This document shows positions 52,312 through 62,210 of a DNA stretch of 64,000 nt, one piece after another. The DNA is from Solirubrobacteraceae bacterium. GTDB lineage: Bacteria; Actinomycetota; Thermoleophilia; Solirubrobacterales; Solirubrobacteraceae. The translations under genes were made by a program, and so were the position numbers. The notes below the pieces were generated by a model. It was given only the letters and a program-made list of their open reading frames with translations. It was not told the DNA's origin and did no database searches. The DNA is taken from the NCBI GenBank assembly GCA_025449845.1, contig JANWIP010000020.1, forward strand, positions 124,001 through 188,000, in the 5' to 3' direction. The number at the start of each line of letters is the position of its first letter. Position 1 is the stretch's first letter.

Positions 52312-54669
52312 ATGTCGAGCCTGCTGCTGCCCACCGATGAGGCGTCACCGGCGGCTGCCAGGCGTAGGGGCGGTTGGGGCCCGCTGGTGGCGTTGGCGAT
52401 CGCCGTGGTCGCCGTGCTCGGCACCTGGCTTGGGTCGGGCGTGGGGGCCACAGTGTTGCCGCGGTTTCTGGTGTTCGAAGCCTTGTACGTGGTGCTGCCG
52501 GGCTGCTTGCTGTACATCCTGCTGAGCCCGAGCACGGGAGGGCGCCTGCGCACATTGGCGATCGGCTGGCCCTTGGGTTACGCGATGGAGGTGGGAGCGT
52601 TTGCGCTGACGGCCGCACTGCACGCACGCGGCGTGCTTACGCTGCTGCCGCTGGGCTCGCTGATCCTCGGCGGGGCGATCGTGCTGCAGCCAGCGGCAAG
52701 GGAGCGGCTGCTGGTGCTGCTGAGAGGACCCGGCGCAACATCGGGAGCCACATCGGGATCGCGGTCGAGCCTGCTCGTGCCGCTGGCAGTGAGCGCCGCG
52801 GTGGTGCTGTTGGCGTTTACCTTCTTCGCCTCCTCGCCTCTGCCGGAAAGCGCGCACAGCGTGTCCTACAGCGAGGACAACGTGTTTGACATAACCCTGG
52901 CGGGCGAGGCGCGTCACCACTGGCCGATCACGGAGTCATGGATAGCGGGACAGCCGTTGCACTACTACACAGGCGTCTTCCAGCACGCCGCGGCGCTGAA
53001 TCAGGTCATGGGCATCCCTCTCGCGGCTTCGTTTCTGCGCCTGCTGCCGAGCACGATGTTTCTGATCGCGGCCCTGCAGCTGTGGGCGCTGGGCTCGAGC
53101 CTGGGGCGCTCGCGCTGGATCGGGCCATTGGCAGCGCTTCTGCTGCTGGGTACGCAGGACGTGAACCTGAACCCATTGAAGTCGCTGGTGCTGCAGATCA
53201 ACCCCTTCACGCAGTTCCCGCTCAGCCCCAGCTTCGCTTTTGGCGTTCCCTTCTTTCTCGGGGGCCTGCTGTTGTTGCAGACGCGCGTGGTGGCTTCTTC
53301 CTCGCCCACCACACCCAACCCCGGCACAACACGCCGAGGGGAGACGGCGGGGCTGCTTCTGATGGTGGCGATGTACGTGGCGGGAGTGGCTTCGGCGAAG
53401 GCCTTCGGAGCGTTCGATCTCGTGGGGGGACTCGGCTTGTATTGGCTGTGGCAGACAGCCAGAGGCAAGGGCTCACGCAGCTTGACCTACTGCGTGGCAG
53501 TGGCCGGGGTGGCGGTGCTGGCGGTGTACTTCCTGATGATCGCCGGCGGCGGGTCCGCAACGATGGGCGTGCACCCGCTCGCCTTCTTGCAGGAAGGCAA
53601 CACCCTGGAACGCGCCACACGCGTGGCCAAGAGCGTGGCGGGACCCTCGTTCTACTGGCTGGTGCTGGCGGTCGGCGGATGCGTACTGGCGGTATGCGCG
53701 CTGGCGCCGCTGCTTGGCGCGGGTTGGCTGCTGTGGAGAGAAAGGGGCCTGCCGGAATCCACCACGCTGCTTTTCTCGGTGTTCCTGGTGGGCTTGGCGG
53801 GCTACGTGATGCTGGGAGCGCCCGGCGGGGTCGAGGGAGTGTTCTTCGTCTATGGCTATATCGCCCTCGTGCCGGTGTCAGCGCTGGGGCTGGTGCGATT
53901 GTGGGGAGAAACCCCCCTGATGGTAAGACGGGGGCTGCTGCGCGTGTGCGCCGGGCTGTTCGCTTTAGGCGTGGTGATCGCGGCTGTGTCGGGGGCTGTC
54001 AGCTTGACTGGCGTGGCGCGGAAGGCATGGCTGGTGCTGGCTTACGGCTCGGTGGTGGGTGCGGTGGCGTTGGCAGTGTGGACAATGCAGAAGCGCTACA
54101 CAACATCGCTCCCTTCAATATGGGCACGTGTAGCCGCGTGCTGCATACCACTGCTGCTTGCACTGGCACTGGTCAAGCCCGTCGCCCTGGCGGGCAACGG
54201 AGCGTGGAAGACAGTGGTGGGCAAGTCCACGTCGCTGGCGGACACGAACAGCGAATATGGGATGACGGCGCCGCTGTATGCGGGTCTTCTATGGGTGCGC
54301 ACACACACAACCCCCTGCGATGTGCTGGCGGTCAACAACCACTACGACAATGCGGCTCATGCCGAGTCGGTGTATTTCTATTACTCCGCGTTTTCAGAAC
54401 GGCGTGTGTTTCTTGAGAGCTGGCGCTATACCGCTGGAGGACAGACCGGCGGGCTGCCCTACCCGGGGCGCTTCGCTTTGAACCAGCGCGCCGTGGCGCA
54501 GGCCAATCCCGAAGCCCTACGAGAACTGGCGCGCAGGGGCGTCAGCTACGTGTTGATCGACAAGACCCACACAGGCGGCCCGCGCGAGCCGGCGAGCGTG
54601 AGCAAGCTGGTGTTCTCCAATAGCGCGCTGGATGTCTACCGGCTGCTGGGTCCAAGCCCGAAGTGCTGA
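52312..54669 (+). CDS. Large polytopic membrane protein, probable GT-C glycosyltransferase
   Basis: A 785-residue protein with about 14 membrane helices. After the fourth or fifth helix an external loop reads Y-S-E-D-N-V-F-D-I-T-L-A-G-E, whose acidic residues sit where GT-C enzymes bind lipid-sugar donors, followed by P-L-H-Y-Y-T-G-V. A soluble C-terminal part (about 650-785) resembles that of GT39/GT83 relatives. The exact family is uncertain. ATG 52312 is preferred; the frame is open to 52237. Its end overlaps the convergent phosphodiesterase by 34 bp. Confidence 0.7.
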   Translation: MSSLLLPTDEASPAAARRRGGWGPLVALAIAVVAVLGTWLGSGVGATVLPRFLVFEALYVVLPGCLLYILLSPSTGGRLRTLAIGWPLGYAMEVGAFALTAALHARGVLTLLPLGSLILGGAIVLQPAARERLLVLLRGPGATSGATSGSRSSLLVPLAVSAAVVLLAFTFFASSPLPESAHSVSYSEDNVFDITLAGEARHHWPITESWIAGQPLHYYTGVFQHAAALNQVMGIPLAASFLRLLPSTMFLIAALQLWALGSSLGRSRWIGPLAALLLLGTQDVNLNPLKSLVLQINPFTQFPLSPSFAFGVPFFLGGLLLLQTRVVASSSPTTPNPGTTRRGETAGLLLMVAMYVAGVASAKAFGAFDLVGGLGLYWLWQTARGKGSRSLTYCVAVAGVAVLAVYFLMIAGGGSATMGVHPLAFLQEGNTLERATRVAKSVAGPSFYWLVLAVGGCVLAVCALAPLLGAGWLLWRERGLPESTTLLFSVFLVGLAGYVMLGAPGGVEGVFFVYGYIALVPVSALGLVRLWGETPLMVRRGLLRVCAGLFALGVVIAAVSGAVSLTGVARKAWLVLAYGSVVGAVALAVWTMQKRYTTSLPSIWARVAACCIPLLLALALVKPVALAGNGAWKTVVGKSTSLADTNSEYGMTAPLYAGLLWVRTHTTPCDVLAVNNHYDNAAHAESVYFYYSAFSERRVFLESWRYTAGGQTGGLPYPGRFALNQRAVAQANPEALRELARRGVSYVLIDKTHTGGPREPASVSKLVFSNSALDVYRLLGPSPKC

Positions 54670-56153
54670 GTGATCAAAGGGGCGACGTCGCGGATCGCCC
54701 ACTGCGCGTTGGGCGGCGGCTGCAGTCCGCAGAAGATCAGCGCCCCAAGCGAGTCATCGGCATGTAGCGAGCCATGGGAGCCACCGCCGACGTGAGCCTG
54801 GCCACCCCAGTCAAGGAACTCGTAGCCGGGGGCGGCAGATAGCAGCACATCGCCGGAGGTGGGACAGGTGAGCGCCGACCAGACGCGAGCAAGCGCGTCG
54901 GGGAAGGCCGGAGCATGGATGCGCCCGTCGCGCAGGGAGGCATCGAGCGCCGCCAGCTCGCCCTGCACGCTCCAGCTGAGCCCGCGCGCATCGCAGACCT
55001 TCCCACCGGGCGCAAAGCGCAGCTCGCCCACGGACGGCCTTGCGATGACGGCCTCAAGCGGCGCGTCGTGCGAGTCGAGCTCAAGCCACATCACGAGCTG
55101 TACACCATCGATCTGCAAGCTGCGCCTGATGACAGTGGAGCGCAGCGTCGAGCGACGGTGCTCTGAGAGCACGTAGACCATCGCCGCTCGCTGAGTCGGG
55201 GAGAGCGCGATGCGCGGCTCGGTGCGCGTGCGGCGTGCAGCGGAGCCGACGGCGGCGAGCCTTGAGTTGCCGGGGCCAGCTATCTGCAGCTCATCGAGGG
55301 CGGCGTGCAGGTCGATCGTCTCGGCGATCAGCGCCTGGGAGTGGTCGGCCATCACGATCATCGCGTGCTGCTCCAGAAAGGCGTCAAGGCCCCCACCAGC
55401 TGCCACCAGTCGTGCCAACTGCTCATCTGCGTGAGCCAGCGACTGAACCTGCGCCTCGGGGCCATCCTTATGCGAGCGCCAATCGTTGTCGGGCAGCGAC
55501 AGCAGCAGGAAATCAAACAGATCGTGCTCCACCAGGTAGGAGCCCACGCAGCCTGAGTGGCGATCGCGCACACCCGGCATCCCCAGCCCGGAACGGCAGC
55601 CGGTGGGGCGGCTGGAGAAGATATCGGCGTAGAACAGCTCGCGTGGGCCCAGCACAGGGTGGCGCACAAGCGTCGCGGCCAGGCGCGTAAGCGTGCTGTC
55701 GCGCTGGGGCTCGTGACGGTGGCGCCCGCGGTACATCAGATAGGTGGTGCCGGCGGTACGCACCTGGATGTCATCGAGCGCCTCAAACACCGTCGGCGTA
55801 TCGGCCGCCAGGTGCGCGCGGTTCATGTTGTAGACGGTGTCGGTGAGCTGGCGCGCGATGCCGAAGCGCTGCGAGGCGCGGAAGCTCGATCCGTACTCGA
55901 CATAGCGCTGCTCCTCACGGTGATACCAGTTCATCGCGGGGATGTGGTGGCGGTCCTGGGCGGTGCCCGTCACGATTGAGGCGGCGCAGACGGGGGTCAC
56001 GGATGGGAAGGCAGCCACGCAGTCAGAGACGTACAGACCGCGGCGCATCATCTCCCCCAACACCGGTGCCTGGCCCTCGGCGACGGCGCGCTCCAGCATG
56101 GCCGGGGCCATGGCGTCGATGACGCAGAGGATCAGCTTGGGAGGGGTAGACAC
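54636..56153 (-). CDS. Alkaline phosphatase superfamily hydrolase (NPP/phosphodiesterase type)
   Basis: A 505-residue member of the alkaline-phosphatase fold. Asp13 in C-V-I-D-A-M and nucleophile Thr53 in F-P-S-V-T-P begin the site. D-N-D-W-R-S-H and M-A-D-H-S-Q supply the other metal ligands, and a late G-G-S-H-G-S-L the last His. It has no signal peptide, so it is probably cytoplasmic. Relatives cleave phosphodiesters or transfer phosphoglycerol-type groups; a role in envelope glycan metabolism fits the neighbours. Confidence 0.85.
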   Translation of the reverse strand: MSTPPKLILCVIDAMAPAMLERAVAEGQAPVLGEMMRRGLYVSDCVAAFPSVTPVCAASIVTGTAQDRHHIPAMNWYHREEQRYVEYGSSFRASQRFGIARQLTDTVYNMNRAHLAADTPTVFEALDDIQVRTAGTTYLMYRGRHRHEPQRDSTLTRLAATLVRHPVLGPRELFYADIFSSRPTGCRSGLGMPGVRDRHSGCVGSYLVEHDLFDFLLLSLPDNDWRSHKDGPEAQVQSLAHADEQLARLVAAGGGLDAFLEQHAMIVMADHSQALIAETIDLHAALDELQIAGPGNSRLAAVGSAARRTRTEPRIALSPTQRAAMVYVLSEHRRSTLRSTVIRRSLQIDGVQLVMWLELDSHDAPLEAVIARPSVGELRFAPGGKVCDARGLSWSVQGELAALDASLRDGRIHAPAFPDALARVWSALTCPTSGDVLLSAAPGYEFLDWGGQAHVGGGSHGSLHADDSLGALIFCGLQPPPNAQWAIRDVAPLITQHFGLGPSSR

Positions 56154-56207
56154 GGTGGAGAGGGGTGAGCGGGACGGAGTGAACGGGACAGCGAACCGGC
56201 CCGAACG

Positions 56208-56810
56208 CTAGCGGCCGAGGATGCGCAGCCCGGCGTACTTCTCTCCGGCGCGGCGGCGGGTGGAGAGCAGGAGCCAAGCGAAGGGCACAAGCGCGATGTA
56301 GCCCAGGGGGTGCAGCAACGCGGTAAGTGCGGCGATCACGAGCGCGGCGCTATCGACGTAGAGAGTGAGCGCTTCGCGTGCGCTGCGATCCGCCAGACGC
56401 GCGCGGGCGCGCGCGATCAGCGGTCGCACCGCTGCTTGACCAAGCAGCGCGGCAAGCGCACCGCCGATCAGCCCAGGCCAGGTGGCGTCGCCGTGCTCGC
56501 CGAGAGTGCCTGCAAACAACAGCGCACCGACGCCAATACCCAGGCCGGCGATCATCGCCCCCAACGGCCCGGCCTCAAAGCGCTCCGCGCCGAAGCGAAA
56601 CTGCAGCAGGTAGGCGATGAGCAGCAAGGCCGCCATCGCCACCAGCCACCAGCCTTCCTGCAGGAACGAGAAGTCGCTGTGGGAGAAGCCGACGCCGAGG
56701 GCGCCCGCCGACCCGAGGGCACCGGCGAGCAAGGCCGGCAGGAACGGGCGCAGACCCGCCGCAAGTGCGAGGCCCAGACCGAGGCCGATGTAGAAGGTGA
56801 GGTTGTTCAT
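56208..56810 (-). CDS. DUF4126 family membrane protein
   Basis: A 200-residue hydrophobic protein with about five helices, starting M-N-N-L-T-F-Y-I-G-L-G-L-G-L-A-L-A-A-G-L-R-P-F-L-P. The G-L-R-P/F-L-P signature and the later Y-V-D-S-A-A-L fit the DUF4126 family, whose function is unknown. ATG 56810 is chosen; the open frame to 56954 overlaps the divergent aminotransferase leader. Confidence 0.75.
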   Translation of the reverse strand: MNNLTFYIGLGLGLALAAGLRPFLPALLAGALGSAGALGVGFSHSDFSFLQEGWWLVAMAALLLIAYLLQFRFGAERFEAGPLGAMIAGLGIGVGALLFAGTLGEHGDATWPGLIGGALAALLGQAAVRPLIARARARLADRSAREALTLYVDSAALVIAALTALLHPLGYIALVPFAWLLLSTRRRAGEKYAGLRILGR

Positions 56811-56919
56811 AGGGATCGTGAGGGTCCTGCCGGTTGCCGCGCGCAACGGTCCTGCCTGCTGCTGCACGCAGCCTATCTCGCCCGTGCGATCTGCTCCCGC
56901 CAAGCTAGTCTCTGCGGCT

Positions 56920-58332
56920 ATGGCAAGGGATGAAATCCCCCCCACCCGCCACAAGGCGCGTCCCGCGGCGCACGAGCTGGCGCGCTACGAAGGGCTGTTT
57001 GCGGCGCGTACCCGCGGCATGCGCAGCTCGGCGATGCGCGAAATGATGGCTCTGACCGAGCGCCCTGAGGTCATCTCGCTCGCCGGAGGACTGCCGGACA
57101 CCTCGACGTTCGCACCCGAGCTCTACGCGAAGTTGATGTCGCGTGTGGCGGCCGAGTCCACGGCGCGCGCGTTGCAGTACGGCCCGACCGGTGGCATGGC
57201 TGTGGTGATGAAGGGGATCGTCAAGGTCATGGAAGCCGAGGGCACGATGGTGGACTGCGAGGACGTGATCGTGACCACTGGCGGCCAGCAGGTGATCGAC
57301 CTGGTCTGCAAGACGCTGATCGACCCAGGGGACGTGATCGTGGCCGAGGCGCCCACCTACCCGGGCGCGGTGCCGACGTTCAGCGCCTACGAGGCCGATG
57401 TCGTACAGATCGAGATGGACGAGGAGGGAATGCCGATCGACGCCTTGGTGGCGACCCTCGACGCGCTGGGGGCCGAAGGCCGGCGTCCGAAGTTCATCTA
57501 CACGATCCCCAACTTTCAGAACCCCGGCGGGGTGACGATGTCGCTGGAGCGCCGTCAGCGGTTGGTGGAGGTGGCGCGCGAGCGCGAGCTGTTGATCCTG
57601 GAGGACAACCCTTATGGGCTGCTGCGCTACGAAGGCGAGCCGCTGCCGACGCTGTACTCGCTGGACGCCTCAAGCGCCGGGCGGGGAGGCGCCTCAGATC
57701 TCGTCATCTACCTGGGCACCTTCTCCAAGATCCTCTCGCCCGGAGTGCGGGTGGGCTGGGCGGTTGCCCCCAGGCCGGTGCTTGAGAAGCTCAACCTGGG
57801 CAAGCAGGGCGCCGATCTGTGCTCCTCCCCGGTGACGCAGCTGTTCGTGGCTGCCTATCTCGAGGAACAGGACTGGATGGGGTATATCCGGACGCTGCGC
57901 GAGCTCTATCGCAAACGCCGCGACACGATGCTGGAGGCGCTCGAGAAGCACTTCGGCGATCGTGCTCGCTGGACCAAACCGCAGGGCGGCCTGTTCATCT
58001 GGGCGACCTTGCCGCAGTACATCGACACCACCGATCTGCTGGCACGAGCGCTTGAGAGCGAGAACGTCGCTTTCGTGCCTGGCCGGGCCGCCTATATGGA
58101 TGGCCGAGGCGCCTCCTCGATGCGCCTGAACTTCGCCGGGATCCGCGAGCAGGACATCCGCGAGGCGATCCGGCGCATCGGCAAGGTCGTCGACGAGCAG
58201 GTCGGGCTGTTCGGGACGCTGACCGACTCCCCACCTCCTCCCGCCAGGCCGCCAGCCGAGGCGCCCGCAGAGGAGTCCGGGGAGATGGCCGACGTCGTGG
58301 ACCTCCCCCGGCGGCGAGCGCAGGGAAGATGA
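56920..58332 (+). CDS. PLP-dependent aminotransferase (2-aminoadipate/aromatic type)
   Basis: A 470-residue fold-type I transaminase of the LysN/KAT-II group. Key stretches are I-S-L-A-G-G-L-P-D, L-Q-Y-G-P-T-G-G, T-T-G-G-Q-Q-V-I-D, I-P-N-F-Q-N-P-G-G, E-D-N-P-Y-G-L-L-R-Y and the PLP lysine in G-T-F-S-K-I-L-S-P-G-V-R. There is no HTH domain, so it is an enzyme, not a MocR regulator. A Pro/Glu-rich tail of about 40 residues is extra. ddl overlaps its stop by 4 nt. Confidence 0.9.
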   Translation: MARDEIPPTRHKARPAAHELARYEGLFAARTRGMRSSAMREMMALTERPEVISLAGGLPDTSTFAPELYAKLMSRVAAESTARALQYGPTGGMAVVMKGIVKVMEAEGTMVDCEDVIVTTGGQQVIDLVCKTLIDPGDVIVAEAPTYPGAVPTFSAYEADVVQIEMDEEGMPIDALVATLDALGAEGRRPKFIYTIPNFQNPGGVTMSLERRQRLVEVARERELLILEDNPYGLLRYEGEPLPTLYSLDASSAGRGGASDLVIYLGTFSKILSPGVRVGWAVAPRPVLEKLNLGKQGADLCSSPVTQLFVAAYLEEQDWMGYIRTLRELYRKRRDTMLEALEKHFGDRARWTKPQGGLFIWATLPQYIDTTDLLARALESENVAFVPGRAAYMDGRGASSMRLNFAGIREQDIREAIRRIGKVVDEQVGLFGTLTDSPPPPARPPAEAPAEESGEMADVVDLPRRRAQGR

Positions 58333-59288
58333 AGGTCGCCATTCTGAAGGGGGGCCGCTCACTGGAGCGCCAGGTCTCGCTGCGCTCGGGCGCTCAGATC
58401 GAGGACGCCCTGCAGCGGCTCGGGCACGAGACGGTGGTGATCGATGTCAGCCCCGAGCTGGTCAAACAGGTGCGCGAGGCCAAGCCCGATGTGGCCTTCA
58501 TCGCCTTACACGGACGCGATGGCGAGGATGGGGCGGTGCAGGAGCTGCTGGGGGCGATTGGCGTACCCTATACGGGCTCGGGCCCCTCCGCCTGCATTCG
58601 CTGCGCCGACAAGGTGCTGGCCAAGCACCTGATGCGCGACGCGGGGGTGCCAACACCTGAGTTTCACTCCTTCAACGAGACCGCCTTCCGTGAGCTGGGG
58701 GCAGCAGCGGCGCTGAAGGACATCGAGCACAGCCTCGGTTTCCCGCTGGTGGTCAAGCCGGCCGGACAGGGCTCAGCACTGGGGATCAAGTTCGCGCGCA
58801 GCAGCGAGGACGTGCCCGGCGCACTGCTGGCGGCCTTCTCCTACGACCGCAAGGTGCTGCTTGAGCGCTACGTGAAAGGGCGCGACCTGGCGGTATCGGT
58901 GCTCGACTCCCTGGACGGCAGCGAGGCGGTGGCGCTGCCCGTGGTTGAGGCAGTGCCGCACGACGAGGACTTCTACGACTTCGAGGCTCGCTATCAGATC
59001 GGGCGCACGGCCTTTGTGTGTCCGGCCGAGCTGCCGCAGGAGCTGGCAGCGCAGGCGCAGGGGCTGGCGCTGCAGGTCTACAAGCTGCTCGGCTGTCGCG
59101 GCTTCGCGCGCGTAGACCTGATGCTGGATCAGGACAGCGGCGAGCTATGGGTGTTGGAGACCAATGCCATACCGGGCTTCACCGAGACCAGCCTGCTGCC
59201 GCAGGCCGCGGATGCGGCGGGCATCGGCTTCGACGAACTCGTCTCGCGGATCCTCCTGAGCGCACCTATGCGCTCGGGCGGCACCTGA
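58329..59288 (+). CDS. ddl: D-alanine--D-alanine ligase
   Basis: Ddl makes the D-Ala-D-Ala end of peptidoglycan precursors. The ATP-grasp protein (319 residues) shows S-L-E-R-Q-V-S-L-R-S-G, A-L-H-G-R-D-G-E-D-G-A-V-Q-E-L-L, V-V-K-P-A-G-Q-G-S-A-L-G-I, and the metal ligands in L-E-T-N-A-I-P-G-F-T (usually E-x-N-T-x-P-G). Coupled to an aminotransferase by an ATGA overlap; a D-amino-acid-forming role for that enzyme is conceivable but unsupported. Confidence 0.93.
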   Translation: MKVAILKGGRSLERQVSLRSGAQIEDALQRLGHETVVIDVSPELVKQVREAKPDVAFIALHGRDGEDGAVQELLGAIGVPYTGSGPSACIRCADKVLAKHLMRDAGVPTPEFHSFNETAFRELGAAAALKDIEHSLGFPLVVKPAGQGSALGIKFARSSEDVPGALLAAFSYDRKVLLERYVKGRDLAVSVLDSLDGSEAVALPVVEAVPHDEDFYDFEARYQIGRTAFVCPAELPQELAAQAQGLALQVYKLLGCRGFARVDLMLDQDSGELWVLETNAIPGFTETSLLPQAADAAGIGFDELVSRILLSAPMRSGGT

Positions 59289-59320
59289 GCAAGCGAGGCA
59301 TGAACGCAGCATCGCGCCGC

Positions 59321-59818
59321 TCAGGAGTCGCCCGCAGCGAAGTCCTCTGGGGAGACCTCGTCGAGGAACTCCTTGAACTTCTCAACGACGTCCTCGGACT
59401 CCTCGATGTTGTGCTCGAACTCGATGGCGGACTCGTTGATGACCTCCTCGGCAGCGTAGATCGGCGCGCCGCAGCGCACGGCCAAGGCGATCGCGTCGCT
59501 CGGGCGGGAGTCGATTTCAAGCTCGCGGCCGTTCATGGTGAGGGTGATGGAGGCAAAGAAGGTGTTCTCGCGTAGCTCCGTGACGGCTACCTGGGTGCAC
59601 TTCGCCTCAAGCTCGCCGAGCATGTCGTAGAGCAGGTCGTGCGTCATCGGCCGCGGCGTGGAGGCGCCCTGCAGCTTCATCAGGATCGAGGCCGCCTCGG
59701 GGTGGCCGATCCAGATCGGCAGAAATCTGTTGCCGTCGACCGTCTTCAGCAGCACGATCGGCTGCTTGCCGACCATGTCAAAGCTGACGCCATAAATGAC
59801 CATCTCCTGCACAAGCAT
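59321..59818 (-). CDS. Bifunctional nuclease family protein (DUF151)
   Basis: A 165-residue protein of the DUF151/BFN family. M-V-I-Y-G-V-S-F-D, V-L-L-K-T-V-D-G-N-R-F-L-P-I-W-I-G-H-P-E-A, R-P-M-T-H-D-L and S-R-P-S-D-A-I-A-L-A-V-R are the conserved positions. The C-terminal 45 residues form an acidic helix. Plant relatives have nuclease activity; the bacterial role is not established. Confidence 0.92.
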   Translation of the reverse strand: MLVQEMVIYGVSFDMVGKQPIVLLKTVDGNRFLPIWIGHPEAASILMKLQGASTPRPMTHDLLYDMLGELEAKCTQVAVTELRENTFFASITLTMNGRELEIDSRPSDAIALAVRCGAPIYAAEEVINESAIEFEHNIEESEDVVEKFKEFLDEVSPEDFAAGDS

Positions 59819-59898
59819 CCTCCGGGAGGGTGGGGCTCAGAGTATAGGTGTCTGCTGGGCTTGCTTTGCGGACCAGACGGGCCTGAGACCCAAGCCAG

Positions 59899-60408
59899 CT
59901 AGCGGGCCGAGCCGCGAAAGCTCCAGAGCTTGTTGCCGATGAAATTGAGGGGCATGGAGGCCGCCACGGCCAGCGCCTGGGCGGGCACCTTGGCGACGCC
60001 GCCGGCTTCGACCAAGACCACGAGCAGGATGAAGCTGAAGCCAAAGGCCACGAGGCTGACGAAGAAGAAGCGCGGAGCCTGGAAGCGCACCTGCCCCTCC
60101 GACGCGTCGAAGGTCCAGTGGCGGTTGAGCAGGAAGTTGTTGGTCACAGCCACGAACCAGGCCAGCACCGCGGAGACGTGGTAGTCGATGCCGAAGGCGT
60201 GCACGCAGAGCGCGTAGACACCGAGGTTGACGGCGAAGCCGGTGCCGCCGACGACGCCAAAGCGGATCAGTTGCAGCCAATTGGAGGGGCGACGCAGGCC
60301 GTGCAGCAGTCGCATGTGCGCGCGCGGCTCCGCGCTTGGCGGGGGAACAGGAGCCGCCGGCGGCGCAGGTGGGCGCAGCAAGTCCACGGCGGTGGCATCG
60401 TCGTTCAT
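59899..60408 (-). CDS. GtrA family membrane protein
   Basis: A 169-residue four-helix protein. R-F-G-V-V-G-G-T-G-F at helix 1, W-F-V-A-V-T-N-N-F-L-L-N-R-H-W-T-F in the middle and F-I-G-N-K-L-W-S-F at the end are GtrA hallmarks. GtrA proteins are thought to help flip polyprenyl-phosphate-linked sugars; the GT2 enzyme of the glycan cluster would be a natural partner. The ATG overlaps the GMC gene's stop. Confidence 0.92.
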   Translation of the reverse strand: MNDDATAVDLLRPPAPPAAPVPPPSAEPRAHMRLLHGLRRPSNWLQLIRFGVVGGTGFAVNLGVYALCVHAFGIDYHVSAVLAWFVAVTNNFLLNRHWTFDASEGQVRFQAPRFFFVSLVAFGFSFILLVVLVEAGGVAKVPAQALAVAASMPLNFIGNKLWSFRGSAR

Positions 60409-62120
60409 CAGTCAAGGGTAGCGAGACGACTACGCGGAGGCTGGGCTGCGAGGCTCAGGCTCAGCCGATCGGCCAGGCGTAGAGCGAAGGCGACGATCGT
60501 GAAGGTGGAGTTGGCCTGGCTGGAGGTGACGAAGGCCGAGCTGCTGGCGACGTATAGATCGTTGAAGCCGTGCACGGCCAGATCGGCGTCGAGCACACCG
60601 TCCTCGGAGCGAGCCGACATGCGCGTGGTGCCGGACTGGTGGCAGCCGTAGAAGAAGCGATCGCGGATGGCTTTCTCAAAGTCCTTTCCGTCCACGAGGT
60701 ACTCAAGCTGCCCCAGGGAATGGCGGCGCAGGTAGCGGTCGAAGTGCTCATGGGCACGCAGCACACCGTCGATGTCGCGCTCATCGATGTGCATCTGCGG
60801 GTGCAGTCTGGGCATGCCCAGGGCGTCGCGCTCGCCGACCGGCGCGACGTGACTGGCGTGGTGGGGCAGGTGCTCGCTCTGGTAGAGCAACGGATAGACA
60901 TTGGCGGAGCTGGGGATGAAGAAGCCGGGCAGCTTGCGCCCGCGCTTGAGAAAGCGCCCATAACCGAGCGCGAGCGCGAAGGCCGTCGTGGCGAAAGGGC
61001 TGCGCAGGATGTTGGCGAGATGCGCACGCTTTGAGATCAGGCGTGTGTTGCCGAGCTGGTGTTTGCGGATGCCCTCGGAGATGAGCAGGCGCCCCAGCGG
61101 AGAGACAAGCATCAGGTAGACAAAAGAGAGGGGCCCGCTGCGATGGGCCGGGTCGCCGATCTCGGGGTTTTCAAGCCACATCGCGGCGTTGGGCAACTCG
61201 TGTTCAAGCTGGAACTCAGGCGAGAAGGTGAAGCGCCGGCGCACATAGACCCCATCGGGGTCGCGCTCGTAGCCGTAGATGGTGTCCTTGGCGGGCGTGG
61301 CGAAGTGCACGCGCGCGATGCGCGCCTCGATGTGGGCCATGTACCAACGGCCGAGGTGGCCGGCGTGGTTGCCGATGCCACGCGAGTGCACACGGTCTGA
61401 GGCGAAGAGCAGGCGCGTGGCCTCAAGGCCTCCACAGGCGAGGACATAGCGCCCGGCACGAATGGTGGAGCAGCTGCCGGCCAGCGTTTGCCCGACCATA
61501 TGGCTGACTGTGTAGCCGTCCTCTCCGACGACGATCTCGGTACAGGTGAGCTTGGTGGTGAGCGTGACTAGCGGGGACTCTGTGAGCCGCGGCAGATACT
61601 GCTGGCGAAAGTTGGTCGGCAGTGACCAGCGCTCAAGCGTCGTGGAGCGCAGCTCCCCCTCCGGCCAGCCGGGGATCAGAGAGCGCTCAGCCAGATCCGG
61701 CAGCTCGCGGGCGTCGAAGATGTCCTGCGAGCCGCACACACACCATTCGCATGCGCGCTTGTAATAGGGCTGGATCTCCTCGTAGCTCACCGGCCAATCG
61801 GCATTTCCGGCTACCTGACGGGTCTGGAAGTCAATCGGATCGAAGGGGACGCAACGCCCGCCCCAGATGTTGGAGGCGCCGCCGATCTGGCGGCGGGTGG
61901 CCTCGGACATCGGCATGTGCGCGGGGTCATCCACGACAGCGTCGCCCAGCTGCTGGGCCTCGGCATCGAAGGACTCCGCGCCGCTCTCGATCAGCGCCAC
62001 GCTGTGGCCGGCCTGAGCAAGTTCGAGCGCGAGCGCAATACCGGCGGGACCCGCGCCCACGATGGCGACCTCGGCTTCGAGCTTCGCGTCGGGAGGAAGA
62101 GTGGTGCCATCGATCCGCAT
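60408..62120 (-). CDS. GMC-family FAD oxidoreductase
   Basis: A 570-residue flavoprotein. The FAD-binding G-A-G-P-A-G-I-A-L-A-L-E-L-A begins near residue 22, followed by I-E-S-G-A-E-S, G-G-A-S-N-I-W-G-G-R-C, and the active-site H-Q-S-G-T-T-R-M with Q-A-N-S-T-F-T near the C-terminus. It resembles pyranose-oxidase/fructose-dehydrogenase-like GMC enzymes that oxidise sugars or alcohols. ATG 62120 is preferred to the open frame at 62159. Its stop overlaps the GtrA start (TGATG). Confidence 0.88.
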   Translation of the reverse strand: MRIDGTTLPPDAKLEAEVAIVGAGPAGIALALELAQAGHSVALIESGAESFDAEAQQLGDAVVDDPAHMPMSEATRRQIGGASNIWGGRCVPFDPIDFQTRQVAGNADWPVSYEEIQPYYKRACEWCVCGSQDIFDARELPDLAERSLIPGWPEGELRSTTLERWSLPTNFRQQYLPRLTESPLVTLTTKLTCTEIVVGEDGYTVSHMVGQTLAGSCSTIRAGRYVLACGGLEATRLLFASDRVHSRGIGNHAGHLGRWYMAHIEARIARVHFATPAKDTIYGYERDPDGVYVRRRFTFSPEFQLEHELPNAAMWLENPEIGDPAHRSGPLSFVYLMLVSPLGRLLISEGIRKHQLGNTRLISKRAHLANILRSPFATTAFALALGYGRFLKRGRKLPGFFIPSSANVYPLLYQSEHLPHHASHVAPVGERDALGMPRLHPQMHIDERDIDGVLRAHEHFDRYLRRHSLGQLEYLVDGKDFEKAIRDRFFYGCHQSGTTRMSARSEDGVLDADLAVHGFNDLYVASSSAFVTSSQANSTFTIVAFALRLADRLSLSLAAQPPRSRLATLD

Positions 62121-62210
62121 CGCGCATTGGTGGTTAGCACAAGTCGAGTAGTTCGCCAAACGGTGCCCGCTGGCGCACGCGCCGCCGCGAGCAGGCTAGG
62201 CTTTGGGGTG